From Microbulbifer variabilis ATCC 700307 (GTDB lineage Bacteria > Pseudomonadota > Gammaproteobacteria > Pseudomonadales > Cellvibrionaceae): a stretch of 64,000 bases of DNA. Location of the stretch: positions 62,001 through 126,000 of the forward strand of contig NZ_AQYJ01000023.1 in assembly GCF_000380565.1 (NCBI RefSeq), written 5' to 3'. The position numbers and the translations under genes were made by a program. Shown here in pieces: positions 40,796 through 50,417 of this stretch. The notes beneath the pieces are model-generated. The model was not told where the DNA came from, did no database searches, and was given only the letters and a program-made list of their open reading frames with translations. Position 1 is the first letter of the stretch. Each line of letters starts with the position of its first letter.

Positions 40796-42418
40796 CTACA
40801 GTAGTTTTTCCATCAGAATACGGGTGGAACTATCCCAATCTTCCGGTACTTCGCTATCGGCCGCCTTATGAATTTTTGAACTCAGCTGTTTGCCAAGTTC
40901 CACACCCCATTGATCGAACGGATTGATACTGAGCAAGCAGCCGCCCACATAAACTTTATGTTCGTACAGCGCCAGCAGAGCCCCTAAGTGATGAGGGTCC
41001 AGCCTATCAAGGATCAAGGTATTACTTGGGCGGTTACCTGGGATTACTTTATGTGGGGCCAGTGCATGGGCTTCGCGATGGGTATAGCCGGCCTCTTCAA
41101 GTTCCTGGCGCGCTTCATGCAGGGATTTACCACGCAACAAAGCCTGGCTCTGGCTGATGCAACATGCCAGTAGCCAACGGTGCTGTTCATGTAATTTAGA
41201 AGTTGGCTCTTTCACCGCAATAAAATCCGCGGGGATCAGGTCGGTACCTTGATGTAGCAGCTGGTGAAAAGAGTGTTGGCCATTAGTGCCTTCGGTACCC
41301 CAGATTACACTGCCGCTCGGATAGTCCAGCGCTTGACCATTTTTATTTACGCTTTTACCCAGGCTTTCCATGTCTAACTGCTGCAACCAGGCTGGGAATT
41401 TTGCCAAACGTTGAGCGTAGGGCAGAACAACCTGGCTGCTGGTATTCCAGCACTGCCGATACCAGAATTGAATAAGGGCCATTATCACTGGCAGGTTATC
41501 CTGCAGAGAGGTATTGGCGAAATGCTGGTCCATAGAGTGAGCGCCTTGCAGCAGCTGCTCGTAAACTTCATAACCGCAGGCTAGAACGATCGGCAGGCCA
41601 ATGGCGGACCACAGGGAATAGCGGCCACCCACCCAGTTCCACATTGGGAATATATTCTCAGGGGCGATGCCGAAGTCCTGTGCCGCAACAATATTGCTGC
41701 TTACGGCAACGAAATGTTGAGCAAGTTTCTCTTCATCACAGCCAGCAGCTACTATCCAGCGGCGCGCAGAGAGAGCGTTCTCGCGGGTTTCCAAGGTGGA
41801 AAAAGATTTGGAGGCGACGATAAACAGGGTTTCCTCAGGGTTAAGACCCCGAAGGGTATCACTGAGATCAGCACCATCCACATTCGCTACAAAGTGAATC
41901 TGGAAATCTTCCTTGTACCATGGGCTAAGTGCCTCCACTACCATGCGTGGACCAAGGTCAGACCCACCAATACCGATATTAACAATATGGCGAATTGGCT
42001 TTCCGCTGAATCCTCGCCAACTTTGGTTGTGGATATTTTTGGCAAATTGCCTCATCTGTGTGCGGCAGTCAGCCACTGCGCGTTCGTGATCATTTTGTGG
42101 TTCACCCTGGAAGCGCAGGGCAGTATGTAGGGCCGGGCGGTGTTCAGTATTATTGACATTGGCGCCGCTAAGGAGTGCTGAGATCTGATTGCCTAGATTC
42201 TGCTCTTCGGCGTAATCGAGTAGTAACTGGAAGGTATCCTTGCGTAGGTGATTCTTACTAAAATCCAGGTAAATACCTGCGGCTTCACAGCTAAAGTTTT
42301 TTGTACGTTGCGTATCGGTAGCGAACAGCTCACGCAGGGACCATTTATGTTGTTTAAAATGAGACTGCAATTGTTGAATTGCTGCGGCTCGGCTGAATGC
42401 CAAAGTTTCACTTGTCAT
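40796..42418 (-). CDS. pgi: Glucose-6-phosphate isomerase
   Basis: Interconverts glucose-6-phosphate and fructose-6-phosphate in the cytoplasm; 540 residues, near the usual 549. Signatures present: NIGIGGSDLGPRMV, VASKSFSTLETR, the PGI signature region around WVGGRYSLWSAIGLP, GTEGTNGQHSFHQLLHQGTDLIP with the catalytic Glu and His, and FDQWGVELGK with the C-terminal Lys. Start ATG at 42418 (MTSETLAFSRA). Monocistronic, ending at the terminator shared with the stomatin gene. Confidence 0.97.
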   Translation of the reverse strand: MTSETLAFSRAAAIQQLQSHFKQHKWSLRELFATDTQRTKNFSCEAAGIYLDFSKNHLRKDTFQLLLDYAEEQNLGNQISALLSGANVNNTEHRPALHTALRFQGEPQNDHERAVADCRTQMRQFAKNIHNQSWRGFSGKPIRHIVNIGIGGSDLGPRMVVEALSPWYKEDFQIHFVANVDGADLSDTLRGLNPEETLFIVASKSFSTLETRENALSARRWIVAAGCDEEKLAQHFVAVSSNIVAAQDFGIAPENIFPMWNWVGGRYSLWSAIGLPIVLACGYEVYEQLLQGAHSMDQHFANTSLQDNLPVIMALIQFWYRQCWNTSSQVVLPYAQRLAKFPAWLQQLDMESLGKSVNKNGQALDYPSGSVIWGTEGTNGQHSFHQLLHQGTDLIPADFIAVKEPTSKLHEQHRWLLACCISQSQALLRGKSLHEARQELEEAGYTHREAHALAPHKVIPGNRPSNTLILDRLDPHHLGALLALYEHKVYVGGCLLSINPFDQWGVELGKQLSSKIHKAADSEVPEDWDSSTRILMEKLL

Positions 42419-42597
42419 GGTGATTGCTGATTAACTCTCTTGTGAGCGGTTTCTTATTGCGAATATCACACAAGCTTATGGTGCATGATTGAAAAAAGCG
42501 GGTAATGCTAACGCATTCCAGTCTGTTGGCTGGCGCCCGAAGCGTTACAGTGTATTACAGTGGATAGTTTCCGGTAAGAATGAACTGCTCAAAAGAC

Positions 42598-42623
42598 AAA
42601 TGCCGCTCGTAAAAGCGGCATTT
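42598..42623. terminator. Perfect 10-bp hairpin, terminator-like
   Basis: AAATGCCGCT / AGCGGCATTT with a 6-nt loop. It lies between pgi (start on its left) and the small lipoprotein gene reading toward it from the right. It most likely ends the lipoprotein transcript about 110 bp after that gene's stop. Confidence 0.75.
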
Positions 42624-42624
42624 G

Positions 42625-42711
42625 GTGGTGATTCATACTAAATAAAGCTTTTCAGAGTAGGTGTCTGTCAGCTCCGATTTGGTCAAAACCTCATTTAGTA
42701 TGAATCACCAC
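42625..42711. repeat. 19-bp perfect inverted repeat with 49-bp spacer
   Basis: GTGGTGATTCATACTAAAT (42625-42643) and its exact reverse complement (42693-42711) enclose 49 bp, directly beside the 10-bp hairpin. As RNA this would fold into a long stem-loop in the 3' UTR of the small lipoprotein. As DNA it resembles the ends of a tiny mobile relic, but no target duplication was identified and no second copy was noticed in the window. Confidence 0.8.
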
Positions 42712-42734
42712 GCTGGTTCTGCTTGAAAGTGATT

Positions 42735-42929
42735 TTACTTCACCACTTTCATGCAGCGTACTCTATCCGAAGCCATCCAGCAGTCAGCATCTGCGGGGCA
42801 GGCCATTGAAAGAGGAATTTGTTCAGCGCCAGGAGGGCAGTAAGCTGGAGGTGCCGGAGGGCTACAGCAACCTGCTAGAACCAGTGCACTGATAATTCCG
42901 ATTAAGTACTTGGCTGGAGTGAAATTCAT
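42735..42929 (-). CDS. Small Cys/Pro-rich lipoprotein
   Basis: 64 residues with a clear type-II signal peptide (ALVLAGC, lipidated Cys21). After the Cys come a Pro-rich stretch and four further cysteines (YCPPG, MACPADADCW, RCMK). The Cys pattern suggests two disulphides in a tiny periplasmic or surface domain. AAAGGAGTTAGGGG precedes the ATG, a good ribosome site. No known family is recognised. Transcription toward pgi probably stops at the hairpin at 42598-42623. Confidence 0.78.
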   Translation of the reverse strand: MNFTPAKYLIGIISALVLAGCCSPPAPPAYCPPGAEQIPLSMACPADADCWMASDRVRCMKVVK

Positions 42930-43449
42930 CCCCTAACTCCTTTCCGTTGATGTAGACATTAGCATAGCCAATAAAACGTCACCTGTTGGTCAGCTTTGTA
43001 AAATGCTCTCTACAAAGATACCGCCTAGTTGAGTGTAATAGGCGCAGGGATTAAATAGCTGCCAAGATTAAAGTCTGGAAAAAAGTCGTGCCAATTTATT
43101 GTGTTTTGTGCTTTAAAAAGCGAGTTTTTTGCCAGTTTAGGGCGTGTTTAAATTAACGGGGTGTATTTATTTTTTTTGCTTCTTCCAAGTTGGAAAACTT
43201 GCTCAAAAGAGAGATTAATTTTAGATGGTTTTTTAATTTTATTTTGAGGGTTTGGGGAAAAGTGGCGGGAAATAAATGATGAAAGGGTGGTTGTTAAAGG
43301 AGGATGAAGCAGTGGGAATTGCTGGAAATTTACAACAAGTCTTCAGAGTGAGTCACTCTGTTAGAGGTTGGGAAGAGCTTTTTATTGGTTCATTTAGTGA
43401 ATTGGTTGAGATATGGCAGCTTTAAAATTATAAAACCGCCGTATTTGAA
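42930..43449. other. Intergenic region, nothing recognised
   Basis: About 520 bp, AT-rich, between the small lipoprotein (whose promoter it should contain) and the end of the DUF3549 gene. I saw no coding frame with a ribosome site and no strong terminator or RNA fold. Confidence 0.5.
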
Positions 43450-44493
43450 TCAATGAGTGGGTTTGGGCCCATGAAGAAAATTACCAAAGGTCTGAGCAAG
43501 GGTTTCTTCACGTGCAGGGTCACGTAATGCGATTAGCAGGGAGTTTCGTATCTGGGGAATGAACATTAAGTCCGATAGTAACAGGTTAAATGTGCTTTGA
43601 TCTCCAGTGTGCGCCAAGTTGGTGAGCCAGAGCTTGGCCAGTTCTGGGTTCTCCAGATCAAGTGCGCAGCGACTGCCAATTGCTGCGAGTACTTCTTTGT
43701 TCCTAGCCGCGTTAGAGGATTGCAGCAGTTTTTGTAGGAACGACTGGCGCAGCCCTTTAGCTGGCGAGTTTGAGATACCGCGTGCGGCGGCGCAAACCAC
43801 ATTAAAGTCAGGCGTACTATCGGCGAGTAATGTATTGGCTCGAGTGATGATGGCTTCTGCCAGTTGATGGTCGATAGTTTCGTTTTCCAGGCAGTGGCAC
43901 AAGCTGACAAATACTGGCGCAGCTATCTTTGAAATTTGGCACATAAGGAGCGCCTTTTCACTTTCCCAGTGAGCGGCAAGGTCAGCAATGCCCTGCAGTG
44001 CCAGGTTGTCCCAGCGGGACTCCTGCGGGTTGCGGAAGTAACTGAGTACCGTTTCAAAATGAGCGCTGGGCTTGTGTTTCAACAGCAACCCGGTATGGGC
44101 ATGAAATGCAGCTTGTCGCTCGGTAGAAGGGGTATAGAGAAGGCCGCTCTGTTGTAGCAATTGATCCAGCTGCGCTGCGGATTCAGCGGCAGGCCCCCTT
44201 AATTCCTGTGCCAGCGCACGCAGTAGACCATCGCGAGCCTGTAACTGTAATTTACCCTGCTCATCGAGAGGAAAACGCAGGAACCATACCGCTGGCTCGC
44301 CGCCTTCGGCGGGTTGCAGTAAAAGCCCGGTCCAAGCCTGGCGCAAGTAGGGGGAAGGCCAGGGCTTTTGACCCGCTTCAAAGGCTTCGGCTGTGGATTT
44401 GGATATAGACTGCAGGCGCCGGCCCAGGTCGAACCAGCGCAATTTAAAGTTAGCCTCTTCGATAAGGCTGCTCAGGGTACCGCTTTCACTCAT
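43450..44493 (-). CDS. DUF3549 family protein
   Basis: 347 residues, cytoplasmic by sequence (no signal or membrane segment). The N-terminal region TLSSLIEEANFKLRWFDLGRR (about 5-25), KPWPSPYLRQAWTGLLL and VWFLRFPLDEQG match my recollection of DUF3549, a gammaproteobacterial family of unknown function. The C-terminal half is helical and repeat-like, perhaps HEAT-type. ATG 44493 is chosen; the frame is open 57 codons further into nhaC but that part is not family-like. It follows nhaC by about 20 bp and is probably co-transcribed with it. Confidence 0.8.
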   Translation of the reverse strand: MSESGTLSSLIEEANFKLRWFDLGRRLQSISKSTAEAFEAGQKPWPSPYLRQAWTGLLLQPAEGGEPAVWFLRFPLDEQGKLQLQARDGLLRALAQELRGPAAESAAQLDQLLQQSGLLYTPSTERQAAFHAHTGLLLKHKPSAHFETVLSYFRNPQESRWDNLALQGIADLAAHWESEKALLMCQISKIAAPVFVSLCHCLENETIDHQLAEAIITRANTLLADSTPDFNVVCAAARGISNSPAKGLRQSFLQKLLQSSNAARNKEVLAAIGSRCALDLENPELAKLWLTNLAHTGDQSTFNLLLSDLMFIPQIRNSLLIALRDPAREETLAQTFGNFLHGPKPTH

Positions 44494-44512
44494 GGGTGAC
44501 TTATCTACTTCC

Positions 44513-45979
44513 TTAGGACGCAGTGGCTGCAATAGAGATGGGTTTTTGCTTAAAGTGCAACCAGCCGTATGCAATTGCCAGCAGCGGGCAGATGATATTG
44601 AACAGGGCGTAGGGCAAATAATTCCAGGTTCCAATACCGAGAGTTGCGGCCATAAAAGCGCCACAGGTATTCCACGGAATCAATACGGAAGTGATGGTGC
44701 CTGAATCCTCTAAGGTGCGTGACAGGTTTAGCCCGTGTAACCCCTTTTCCTTGAAAGCTTCGCGGAACATACGGCCAGGAATAATAATCGCCATATATTG
44801 ATCGCCAGCAGCTAAGTTCATGCCAAAACAGGTGAGTACGGTGGAGGTTACTAGGCCGCCGACAGTTTTAACGAGTGATAAGACGCCAGTGACAATCACT
44901 TGCAGGAAGCCTGCGCGCTCCATGGCTCCACCGAAAGCCATGGCGGAGGTGATCAACCACACGGTATTAAGCATGCTACTCATACCGCCCTTCGATAGCA
45001 GTGCGGCCACGTTTTCATTACTGGAAGTGGACTTGTAGCCGTCGAACAAGCTGTACCAGGCGCCTTTAAGGGCTGCCAGGGTACCCTCTCCACCGCCCAG
45101 GCGGCGTGCGGCTTCAGGTTCAAAAATCAGGGCAATCGCACAGCCAACCAGGGAGCCGATGATCAGGGTAGGGAAGGCTGGGACTTTGCGCCAGGCCATG
45201 GCCAACAGCAATACGAGGGGTAATAAGCTGATAAGCGAGATCTTAAATTCGCTTTTTAGTGCGGCTAACAACGATTCGATATCACTGGCGGAGGCACTGC
45301 TGGCTTCAGAGGTGAAGCCGAGGAAAGCAAAAGCGATCAGGGCGATTGCGAAAGCCGGGATAGCGGTGGACATCATGTGGCGGATATGCTGAAACAGGTC
45401 ATTTGACGTTACCGCTGCGGCCACATTGGTGGTGTCGGAGAGGGGGGACATCTTGTCGCCAAAATAGGCGCCTGAAATCACTGCGCCAGCGGTAACTTCC
45501 AGGGACAGGCCGAGGGCGCCAGCGATCCCCATCAGAGCTACGCCCAGGGTGCCGGCGGTAGTCCAGCTGGAGCCAATACTGAGGCCTACGACGGCACAGA
45601 TAATACAACTGGCGGCATAGAACCATTGGGGGGAGAGAATCTGTACGCCGTAAAAGATCATAGAGGGTACAGTGCCGGCCAGTATCCAGCTGCCGATCAG
45701 GGCGCCCACTGCCAGTAGAATTAGAATAGCGCCAAAGACCAGGCCGATGCCGTGCAGCATGCCGCCTTCCATATCGTTCCAGCTGTGACCATTCTTCATA
45801 CCCATCAGGGCGACCACACAGGCGCATAACAGCAACGCAATCTGGTTCGGGCCGTAGGAGGAATCGGCACCGTAGAAATAAACAGACAGGGATAACAGGG
45901 CGATCAGGATCCCTAGTGGGATCAGCGCATCCAGCAGGCTGGGCTTGCGCGGTTCATTATTGGGGCTGGCTTGAGACAA
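44513..45979 (-). CDS. nhaC: NhaC-family Na+/H+ antiporter
   Basis: Predicted inner-membrane antiporter, 488 residues with about 11-12 helices, exchanging Na+ for H+, as expected in a marine organism. The NhaC signature region SWTTAGTLGVALMGI...GAVISGAYFGDKMSPLSDTTN (about 145-195) is intact. FGMNLAAGDQYMAIIIPGRMF lies near 400. The start is TTG with GGAG 6 nt upstream. Related family members exchange malate/lactate or tyrosine, so the exact substrate is not proven. First gene of a probable operon with the DUF3549 gene. Confidence 0.9.
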   Translation of the reverse strand: MSQASPNNEPRKPSLLDALIPLGILIALLSLSVYFYGADSSYGPNQIALLLCACVVALMGMKNGHSWNDMEGGMLHGIGLVFGAILILLAVGALIGSWILAGTVPSMIFYGVQILSPQWFYAASCIICAVVGLSIGSSWTTAGTLGVALMGIAGALGLSLEVTAGAVISGAYFGDKMSPLSDTTNVAAAVTSNDLFQHIRHMMSTAIPAFAIALIAFAFLGFTSEASSASASDIESLLAALKSEFKISLISLLPLVLLLAMAWRKVPAFPTLIIGSLVGCAIALIFEPEAARRLGGGEGTLAALKGAWYSLFDGYKSTSSNENVAALLSKGGMSSMLNTVWLITSAMAFGGAMERAGFLQVIVTGVLSLVKTVGGLVTSTVLTCFGMNLAAGDQYMAIIIPGRMFREAFKEKGLHGLNLSRTLEDSGTITSVLIPWNTCGAFMAATLGIGTWNYLPYALFNIICPLLAIAYGWLHFKQKPISIAATAS

Positions 45980-46257
45980 GGTGAACTCCTGCTTGACTGC
46001 GTGGCTAGTGCCGTTTTCGTTATCGTTGTTTTTGCCGTCGGCGACGGTTGATCCTCCTATTCTCTCGGCTTGGGGCGGTGAAGTCTACTTTGAATAGAGA
46101 ACCGAACAGGAGGACCTTTTCACTGACTGACCCGTCTAAGCATGCTTTCATCACTCTCATCAGGTATCTGGTTGGGAGAGGTGCTAGCAGTTCGGCGAGG
46201 CTTCCGGTATGTTCTGCGCCGATTTCTTATCCCGGCTAGCCTTAGCCGCACAATAAA
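45980..46257. promoter_or_regulatory. Divergent promoter region nhaC / acyltransferase
   Basis: 278 bp between two divergent genes, so it must hold two promoters. It contains a small GC hairpin GCCGTCGGCGACGG near 46036 in the nhaC leader. No operator is recognisable. Confidence 0.4.
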
Positions 46258-47475
46258 ATGAGCCAGGGCCACTTGAAGTTAGCAGGTCCGGCAGGTAGTG
46301 ATTTCATGAGAGCAAGTGAGTTAGACCCCGCTCAATTCGAGGATATGCGCCCCTATCGCGATGATGAGGTGCGCACAGTACTGGACCGGTTGATTGCCGA
46401 TCCAGAAATGTCCCATGCCGTAGCGCATTTCCTGATTCCTAAGTTGGCGCGCCTTGAAGGTCCGCTGGCTTGGTTGGTACGTCAATTTCTACGCTTTGAA
46501 TTCCGCAATGTACACGATGTGCGCGGCGTGCAAGCGATTGTGGATAAATACATTGACAAGGTGGTGAGCCGTACCACCTCTGGCTTGACTATCTCTGGGT
46601 TGGATACTCTGCCCAGGGATCGCGCCTGCCTATTTGTGAGCAATCACCGGGATATTGCCATGGACCCTGCCTTTGCGATTGTGTCCATGTATAAGGAAGG
46701 GCATGAGACCTCTCGAATCGCTATTGGCGATAACCTGCTCAGCAAGCAGTTTGCCAGTGACATTATGAAGCTCAATAAGTGCTTTACGGTCAAGCGCAGT
46801 TCCGGCAGCCGTCGCGAGAAGCTGGCAGCGGCGAGCCAGCTATCCAATTACATTTATTACTCTATCGTCAACGAAAACGAGCATGTGTGGATTGCACAGC
46901 GCTCGGGCCGTGCCAAGGATGGGTTGGATCGCACCAATCCGGCCCTCGCAGCCATGTTTGCAATGACCAAGGATCGGGATACGCCTTTTGCCGAGTTCTG
47001 GAAGAAGCTGCACATTGTGCCGTTGTCCATCTCTTACGAATGGGATCCCTGTGATGGTCAGAAGGCCAAAGAACTTTACGTCACTGAGCACAAGGAAGAG
47101 TATAAAAAGGCCAAGAATGAAGACCTTGCCTCCATCGGTAAGGGGGTTATTGGCCAGAAGGGGCGTGTTCATACCGCTTTTGGCACCCCGATCGAAGGAG
47201 ACTTCGACGATGTAAACAGCCTGGCTGAAGAGATTGACCGCCAGATTGTGGGCAACTATGTCCTGCACCCCACCAATTTAATCGCCTATGAGATGCTTTA
47301 TGGTGATGTATGTGGCTTGCCGGTAGGTTACCCATCAAAGCCATGGGATCCCAGGGATTACGAGGAAACCCGAGAGAAGTTCAAGGCGCGTATGGCCAAA
47401 GTTGATAAGCGCTGGCGCGACAAAGCTATCCAGGCCTATGCCAATCCGGTGGTATCCCGTCTGGCATTTGAATGA
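46258..47475 (+). CDS. PlsC-like phospholipid/glycerol acyltransferase
   Basis: 405 residues. The acyltransferase H-x4-D motif is HRDIAMD in SNHRDIAMDPAF (about residue 130). The glycerophosphate-binding block, usually EGTR, reads QRSGRAKDG in HVWIAQRSGRAKDG. Long N- and C-terminal extensions (KPWDPRDYEETREKF) distinguish it from 240-residue PlsC proteins. Homologues of this type are annotated as 1-acylglycerol-3-phosphate acyltransferases, but the altered second motif leaves the acceptor open. The start at 46258 lacks a clear Shine-Dalgarno; an ATG at 46306 is an alternative. Confidence 0.83.
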   Translation: MSQGHLKLAGPAGSDFMRASELDPAQFEDMRPYRDDEVRTVLDRLIADPEMSHAVAHFLIPKLARLEGPLAWLVRQFLRFEFRNVHDVRGVQAIVDKYIDKVVSRTTSGLTISGLDTLPRDRACLFVSNHRDIAMDPAFAIVSMYKEGHETSRIAIGDNLLSKQFASDIMKLNKCFTVKRSSGSRREKLAAASQLSNYIYYSIVNENEHVWIAQRSGRAKDGLDRTNPALAAMFAMTKDRDTPFAEFWKKLHIVPLSISYEWDPCDGQKAKELYVTEHKEEYKKAKNEDLASIGKGVIGQKGRVHTAFGTPIEGDFDDVNSLAEEIDRQIVGNYVLHPTNLIAYEMLYGDVCGLPVGYPSKPWDPRDYEETREKFKARMAKVDKRWRDKAIQAYANPVVSRLAFE

Positions 47476-47564
47476 TCACTGGTTGGGTGGAGTGGTGGCG
47501 AGAGTGTGCTTAGTGGATAATAGCGCCCCTTGCGCCACTCACTAGCGAATAGATTCCACTTCCT

Positions 47565-49703
47565 GTGCTCAACGACAAACACAAAACCGCCATCCAGGCT
47601 GCCTATAGCCAATTCCTGTCCAGCCGTGGGCTTAAGGCCCGTTACGGGCAGAAGCTAATGGTGGCGGCCATCGCCCGTACGCTTGGGGCTATAAGCCAGA
47701 ATGCCAGCGGCGAACGCGATGTGGAAAAGAGCGATGGTGAGCATATTTGTGTGGTTGAGGCTGGTACAGGTACGGGCAAGACAGTGTCCTATCTCCTCTC
47801 AGCTATCCCTCTGGCTCAGGCCCAGGAAAAGACCCTGGTGATTTCTACTGCCACTGTGGCTCTGCAAGAGCAGATTATCTACAAGGATCTGCCTGAAGTT
47901 GCTCGCCATAGTGGTCTGAAGTTTGAATACAGTCTGGCAAAGGGGCGAGGTCGTTACCTATGCCTGTCTAAGCTGGACCAACTACTTTCCAGTTTCTCCG
48001 CAAGTGGCACCGGTATTTCCCTCGGCCTCTATGAAGACGAGTTACCCCAAGTGGAAGCGGAGAGCATTGCCCTCTACCAGAAGATGACCGACAGCCTGGC
48101 AGCCGGCAGCTGGGATGGTGATCGTGATAACTGGGCAGATGCGATTGAAGCCGATGACTGGAGCCGGGTGACTACAGACCACCGTCAGTGCAGTGGCCGT
48201 CGATGCCCTCATGTAACTAACTGCAGCTTCTTTCGCGCTCGAGAGAATTTGGGCAAGACCCAGGTAATCGTGGCCAATCATGACTTGTTGTTGGCAGACC
48301 TGGCTCTGGGGGGGGGCGCTATATTGCCGCCGCCGGAAGAGACAATTTATGTACTCGATGAGGCCCACCACTTACCAGATAAAGCACTAAATCATTTTTC
48401 CCACCACAGCCGGGTTGGTGCCTCCACTGGTTGGCTGGACCAGGTCAATAAAGTACTGGGGCAAATGCTGGGGGAAATTGGTGATGGTGCGGAATTGGAT
48501 CGCTGCGGTGAACAGCTGCCAGCGGTACTGACCTCGGCCAAACAGGGCCTTGAGCAGATGTGGCCCTTGATTGAGGAGTTGTGCGAATTTGAGGATGAAC
48601 GCGGTAACACCACCCGCCACCGTTTTGAGGGCGGTGTGGTGCCGGAGACCATGGCACAGCTTGCAGAAAAATTGCGCGAGGATTTCGACGAGCTGGAGAG
48701 CTTGTTCAATAAAATGCTGCAAACAGCCCAGAGAATGCTGGAAGATGCACATTCACCTGTGCCGATTGTGGACTTGGAGCGCTGGTATCCACAATTGGGC
48801 AGCTGGTATGGCCGTGCCGAAGCCAACCTGCAGCTCTGGGCCAATTATGCCCGCCCCGATACTGGCGGTGCCTTGCCGCAGGCGCGGTGGGTAACCCTGG
48901 TGGACTGGGGTGGCTCTACTGATTTTGAGGTGTGCAGCTCACCGATACTCGCGGGTAAAGCTCTGGAGTACAGCCTGTGGCGACGTTGTTACGGTGCGGT
49001 GCTTACCTCAGCCACGCTGACCGCATTGGGTAAGTTTGACCGTTTGCGCATGCGAGCAGGTACCCCGGACAATGCCAGTTACCAAGTGGTACCTAGTCCC
49101 TTTGATTTCTCTCGGGCTACTTTGCAGGTTCCTGCCAGCGCAGTGGATGCAGGCAATGCAGACCGCCATACAGATGCGGTGATTGATGCCTTGCCGGAAC
49201 TACTCAATGGCAGTGGTGGTTCTCTGGTGCTGTTTTCCTCTCGCAGGCAGATGGAAACTGTTTACGAGTCGCTGCCAGGCACCTGGCGCAATCGCATACT
49301 GATGCAGGGGCAGAAGTCCCGCCAACAGTTGCTGGATAGCCACCGAGAAATAATCGATGGAGGAGGCAACAGCGTTCTGTTCGGGCTCGCCAGTTTTGCC
49401 GAGGGGGTTGACCTTCCCGGTGACTACTGTCGCCATGTAGTGATTGCCAAGTTGCCTTTTGCCGTGCCGGATGACCCAATTGAGGCTGCACTGGCAGAAT
49501 GGATTGAGGCCAAGGGTGGTAACCCCTTTATGCAGATTACTGTGCCCGATGCGGCCTTGAAGCTGGTTCAGGCCTGTGGTCGCCTACTGCGGGCTGAGGG
49601 GGATAGCGGTACTGTCACTCTGCTGGATCGGAGAGTAGTTACCCGGCGCTACGGTCAGGCAATACTTAACTCACTACCGCCCTTCAGTCGCCGAATCGAG
49701 TAA
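47565..49703 (+). CDS. dinG: ATP-dependent DNA helicase DinG
   Basis: XPD-like 5'-3' superfamily 2 helicase, 712 residues, the expected length. Walker A EAGTGTGKT at 65-73, TATVALQEQI, Fe-S cluster cysteines in GRYLCLSK and CSGRRCPHVTNC, DEAHHLPDKAL (DEAH box), then SATLTALG and the C-terminal GLASFAEGVDLPG and QACGRLLRAEGD motifs. It resolves R-loops and other structures in known homologues. The start is GTG; an obvious ribosome site is lacking. yqcC follows 93 bp downstream. Confidence 0.95.
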   Translation: MLNDKHKTAIQAAYSQFLSSRGLKARYGQKLMVAAIARTLGAISQNASGERDVEKSDGEHICVVEAGTGTGKTVSYLLSAIPLAQAQEKTLVISTATVALQEQIIYKDLPEVARHSGLKFEYSLAKGRGRYLCLSKLDQLLSSFSASGTGISLGLYEDELPQVEAESIALYQKMTDSLAAGSWDGDRDNWADAIEADDWSRVTTDHRQCSGRRCPHVTNCSFFRARENLGKTQVIVANHDLLLADLALGGGAILPPPEETIYVLDEAHHLPDKALNHFSHHSRVGASTGWLDQVNKVLGQMLGEIGDGAELDRCGEQLPAVLTSAKQGLEQMWPLIEELCEFEDERGNTTRHRFEGGVVPETMAQLAEKLREDFDELESLFNKMLQTAQRMLEDAHSPVPIVDLERWYPQLGSWYGRAEANLQLWANYARPDTGGALPQARWVTLVDWGGSTDFEVCSSPILAGKALEYSLWRRCYGAVLTSATLTALGKFDRLRMRAGTPDNASYQVVPSPFDFSRATLQVPASAVDAGNADRHTDAVIDALPELLNGSGGSLVLFSSRRQMETVYESLPGTWRNRILMQGQKSRQQLLDSHREIIDGGGNSVLFGLASFAEGVDLPGDYCRHVVIAKLPFAVPDDPIEAALAEWIEAKGGNPFMQITVPDAALKLVQACGRLLRAEGDSGTVTLLDRRVVTRRYGQAILNSLPPFSRRIE

Positions 49704-49796
49704 TCTCTTATAAGTACTCCGACTTTCTCTGTCAGTGTGTGCGGGGTGCGTGAATCTTATTGCTGCGCAAATTGAGCAGCTCTGGTATTGGATGAT

Positions 49797-50120
49797 ATGC
49801 AAGCTATTTATTCTGAAGTTGCCGATCAATTATTGATTCTTGAGGCGGAGCTGCGCCGCATGGAGTTGTGGCAAAGTGAGCCGCCGCCGGCGGAGGCACT
49901 GGCCAGTTCGGAGCCATTTTGTGTTGATACCCTGACTCTGCCCCAGTGGTTGCAATTTATCTTCTTACCGCGCATGCGGGTGATGATTGAGCAGGAAATG
50001 CCGCTTCCCCGGGAGTGCAGTATTGCCCCCATTGCGGAGGAGTTTTTCAAGACCCGCAGTGGTGCCGAAGAGCTGATAGTAATCCTTGAGCAGATAGACC
50101 AGCGCTTACGGCTTGGCTGA
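49797..50120 (+). CDS. yqcC: YqcC family protein
   Basis: 107-residue soluble protein. It matches the YqcC (DUF446) family pattern: helical N-terminus LLILEAELRRMELWQ, then FCVDTLTLPQWLQFIFLPRM and PLPRECSIAPIAEEFF. Function is not established; in enterobacteria it neighbours the pseudouridine synthase truC, which is not present here. The ATG at 49797 is chosen over an in-frame TTG three codons earlier. Confidence 0.85.
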   Translation: MQAIYSEVADQLLILEAELRRMELWQSEPPPAEALASSEPFCVDTLTLPQWLQFIFLPRMRVMIEQEMPLPRECSIAPIAEEFFKTRSGAEELIVILEQIDQRLRLG

Positions 50121-50324
50121 TACAAGTAGGAGCGATACCCATCTCTGCCTGCCGGGTGTCGCCACTTCCATTCCTCCATGTCTTTCTGATGCTGACTGTC
50201 TGTTGTCCCTATTTGGATTGCAAAGATCTGGCGCATGTCACATTGTGGCGCTTGCATAGCCCGGCTGGATGGAGATCCCTGTTCACTTGGCTCTGTCATA
50301 GGCTAATATCGACTTTTTGCTTGG

Positions 50325-50350
50325 CGTGGGGAGGAATTTCCCCACGTTTT
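50325..50350 (+). terminator. Terminator upstream of the retropepsin operon
   Basis: CGTGGGG / CCCCACG with an A-T extension followed by TTTT, about 200 bp after yqcC. The 50121-50324 stretch holds no convincing gene. The hairpin isolates the dinG-yqcC unit from the next operon. Confidence 0.8.
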
Positions 50351-50417
50351 ACCGTGAACGCTGCTGAGACGGTATGGTCGGATTGAAATGCTAATGGGGC
50401 TAGAGGTAATCGTTAGG

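Noticed and set aside
50156..50386. 76-codon plus-strand frame before the retropepsin operon
   Set aside because: Runs through the terminator hairpin at 50325-50350; Cys/Trp-rich chance translation.
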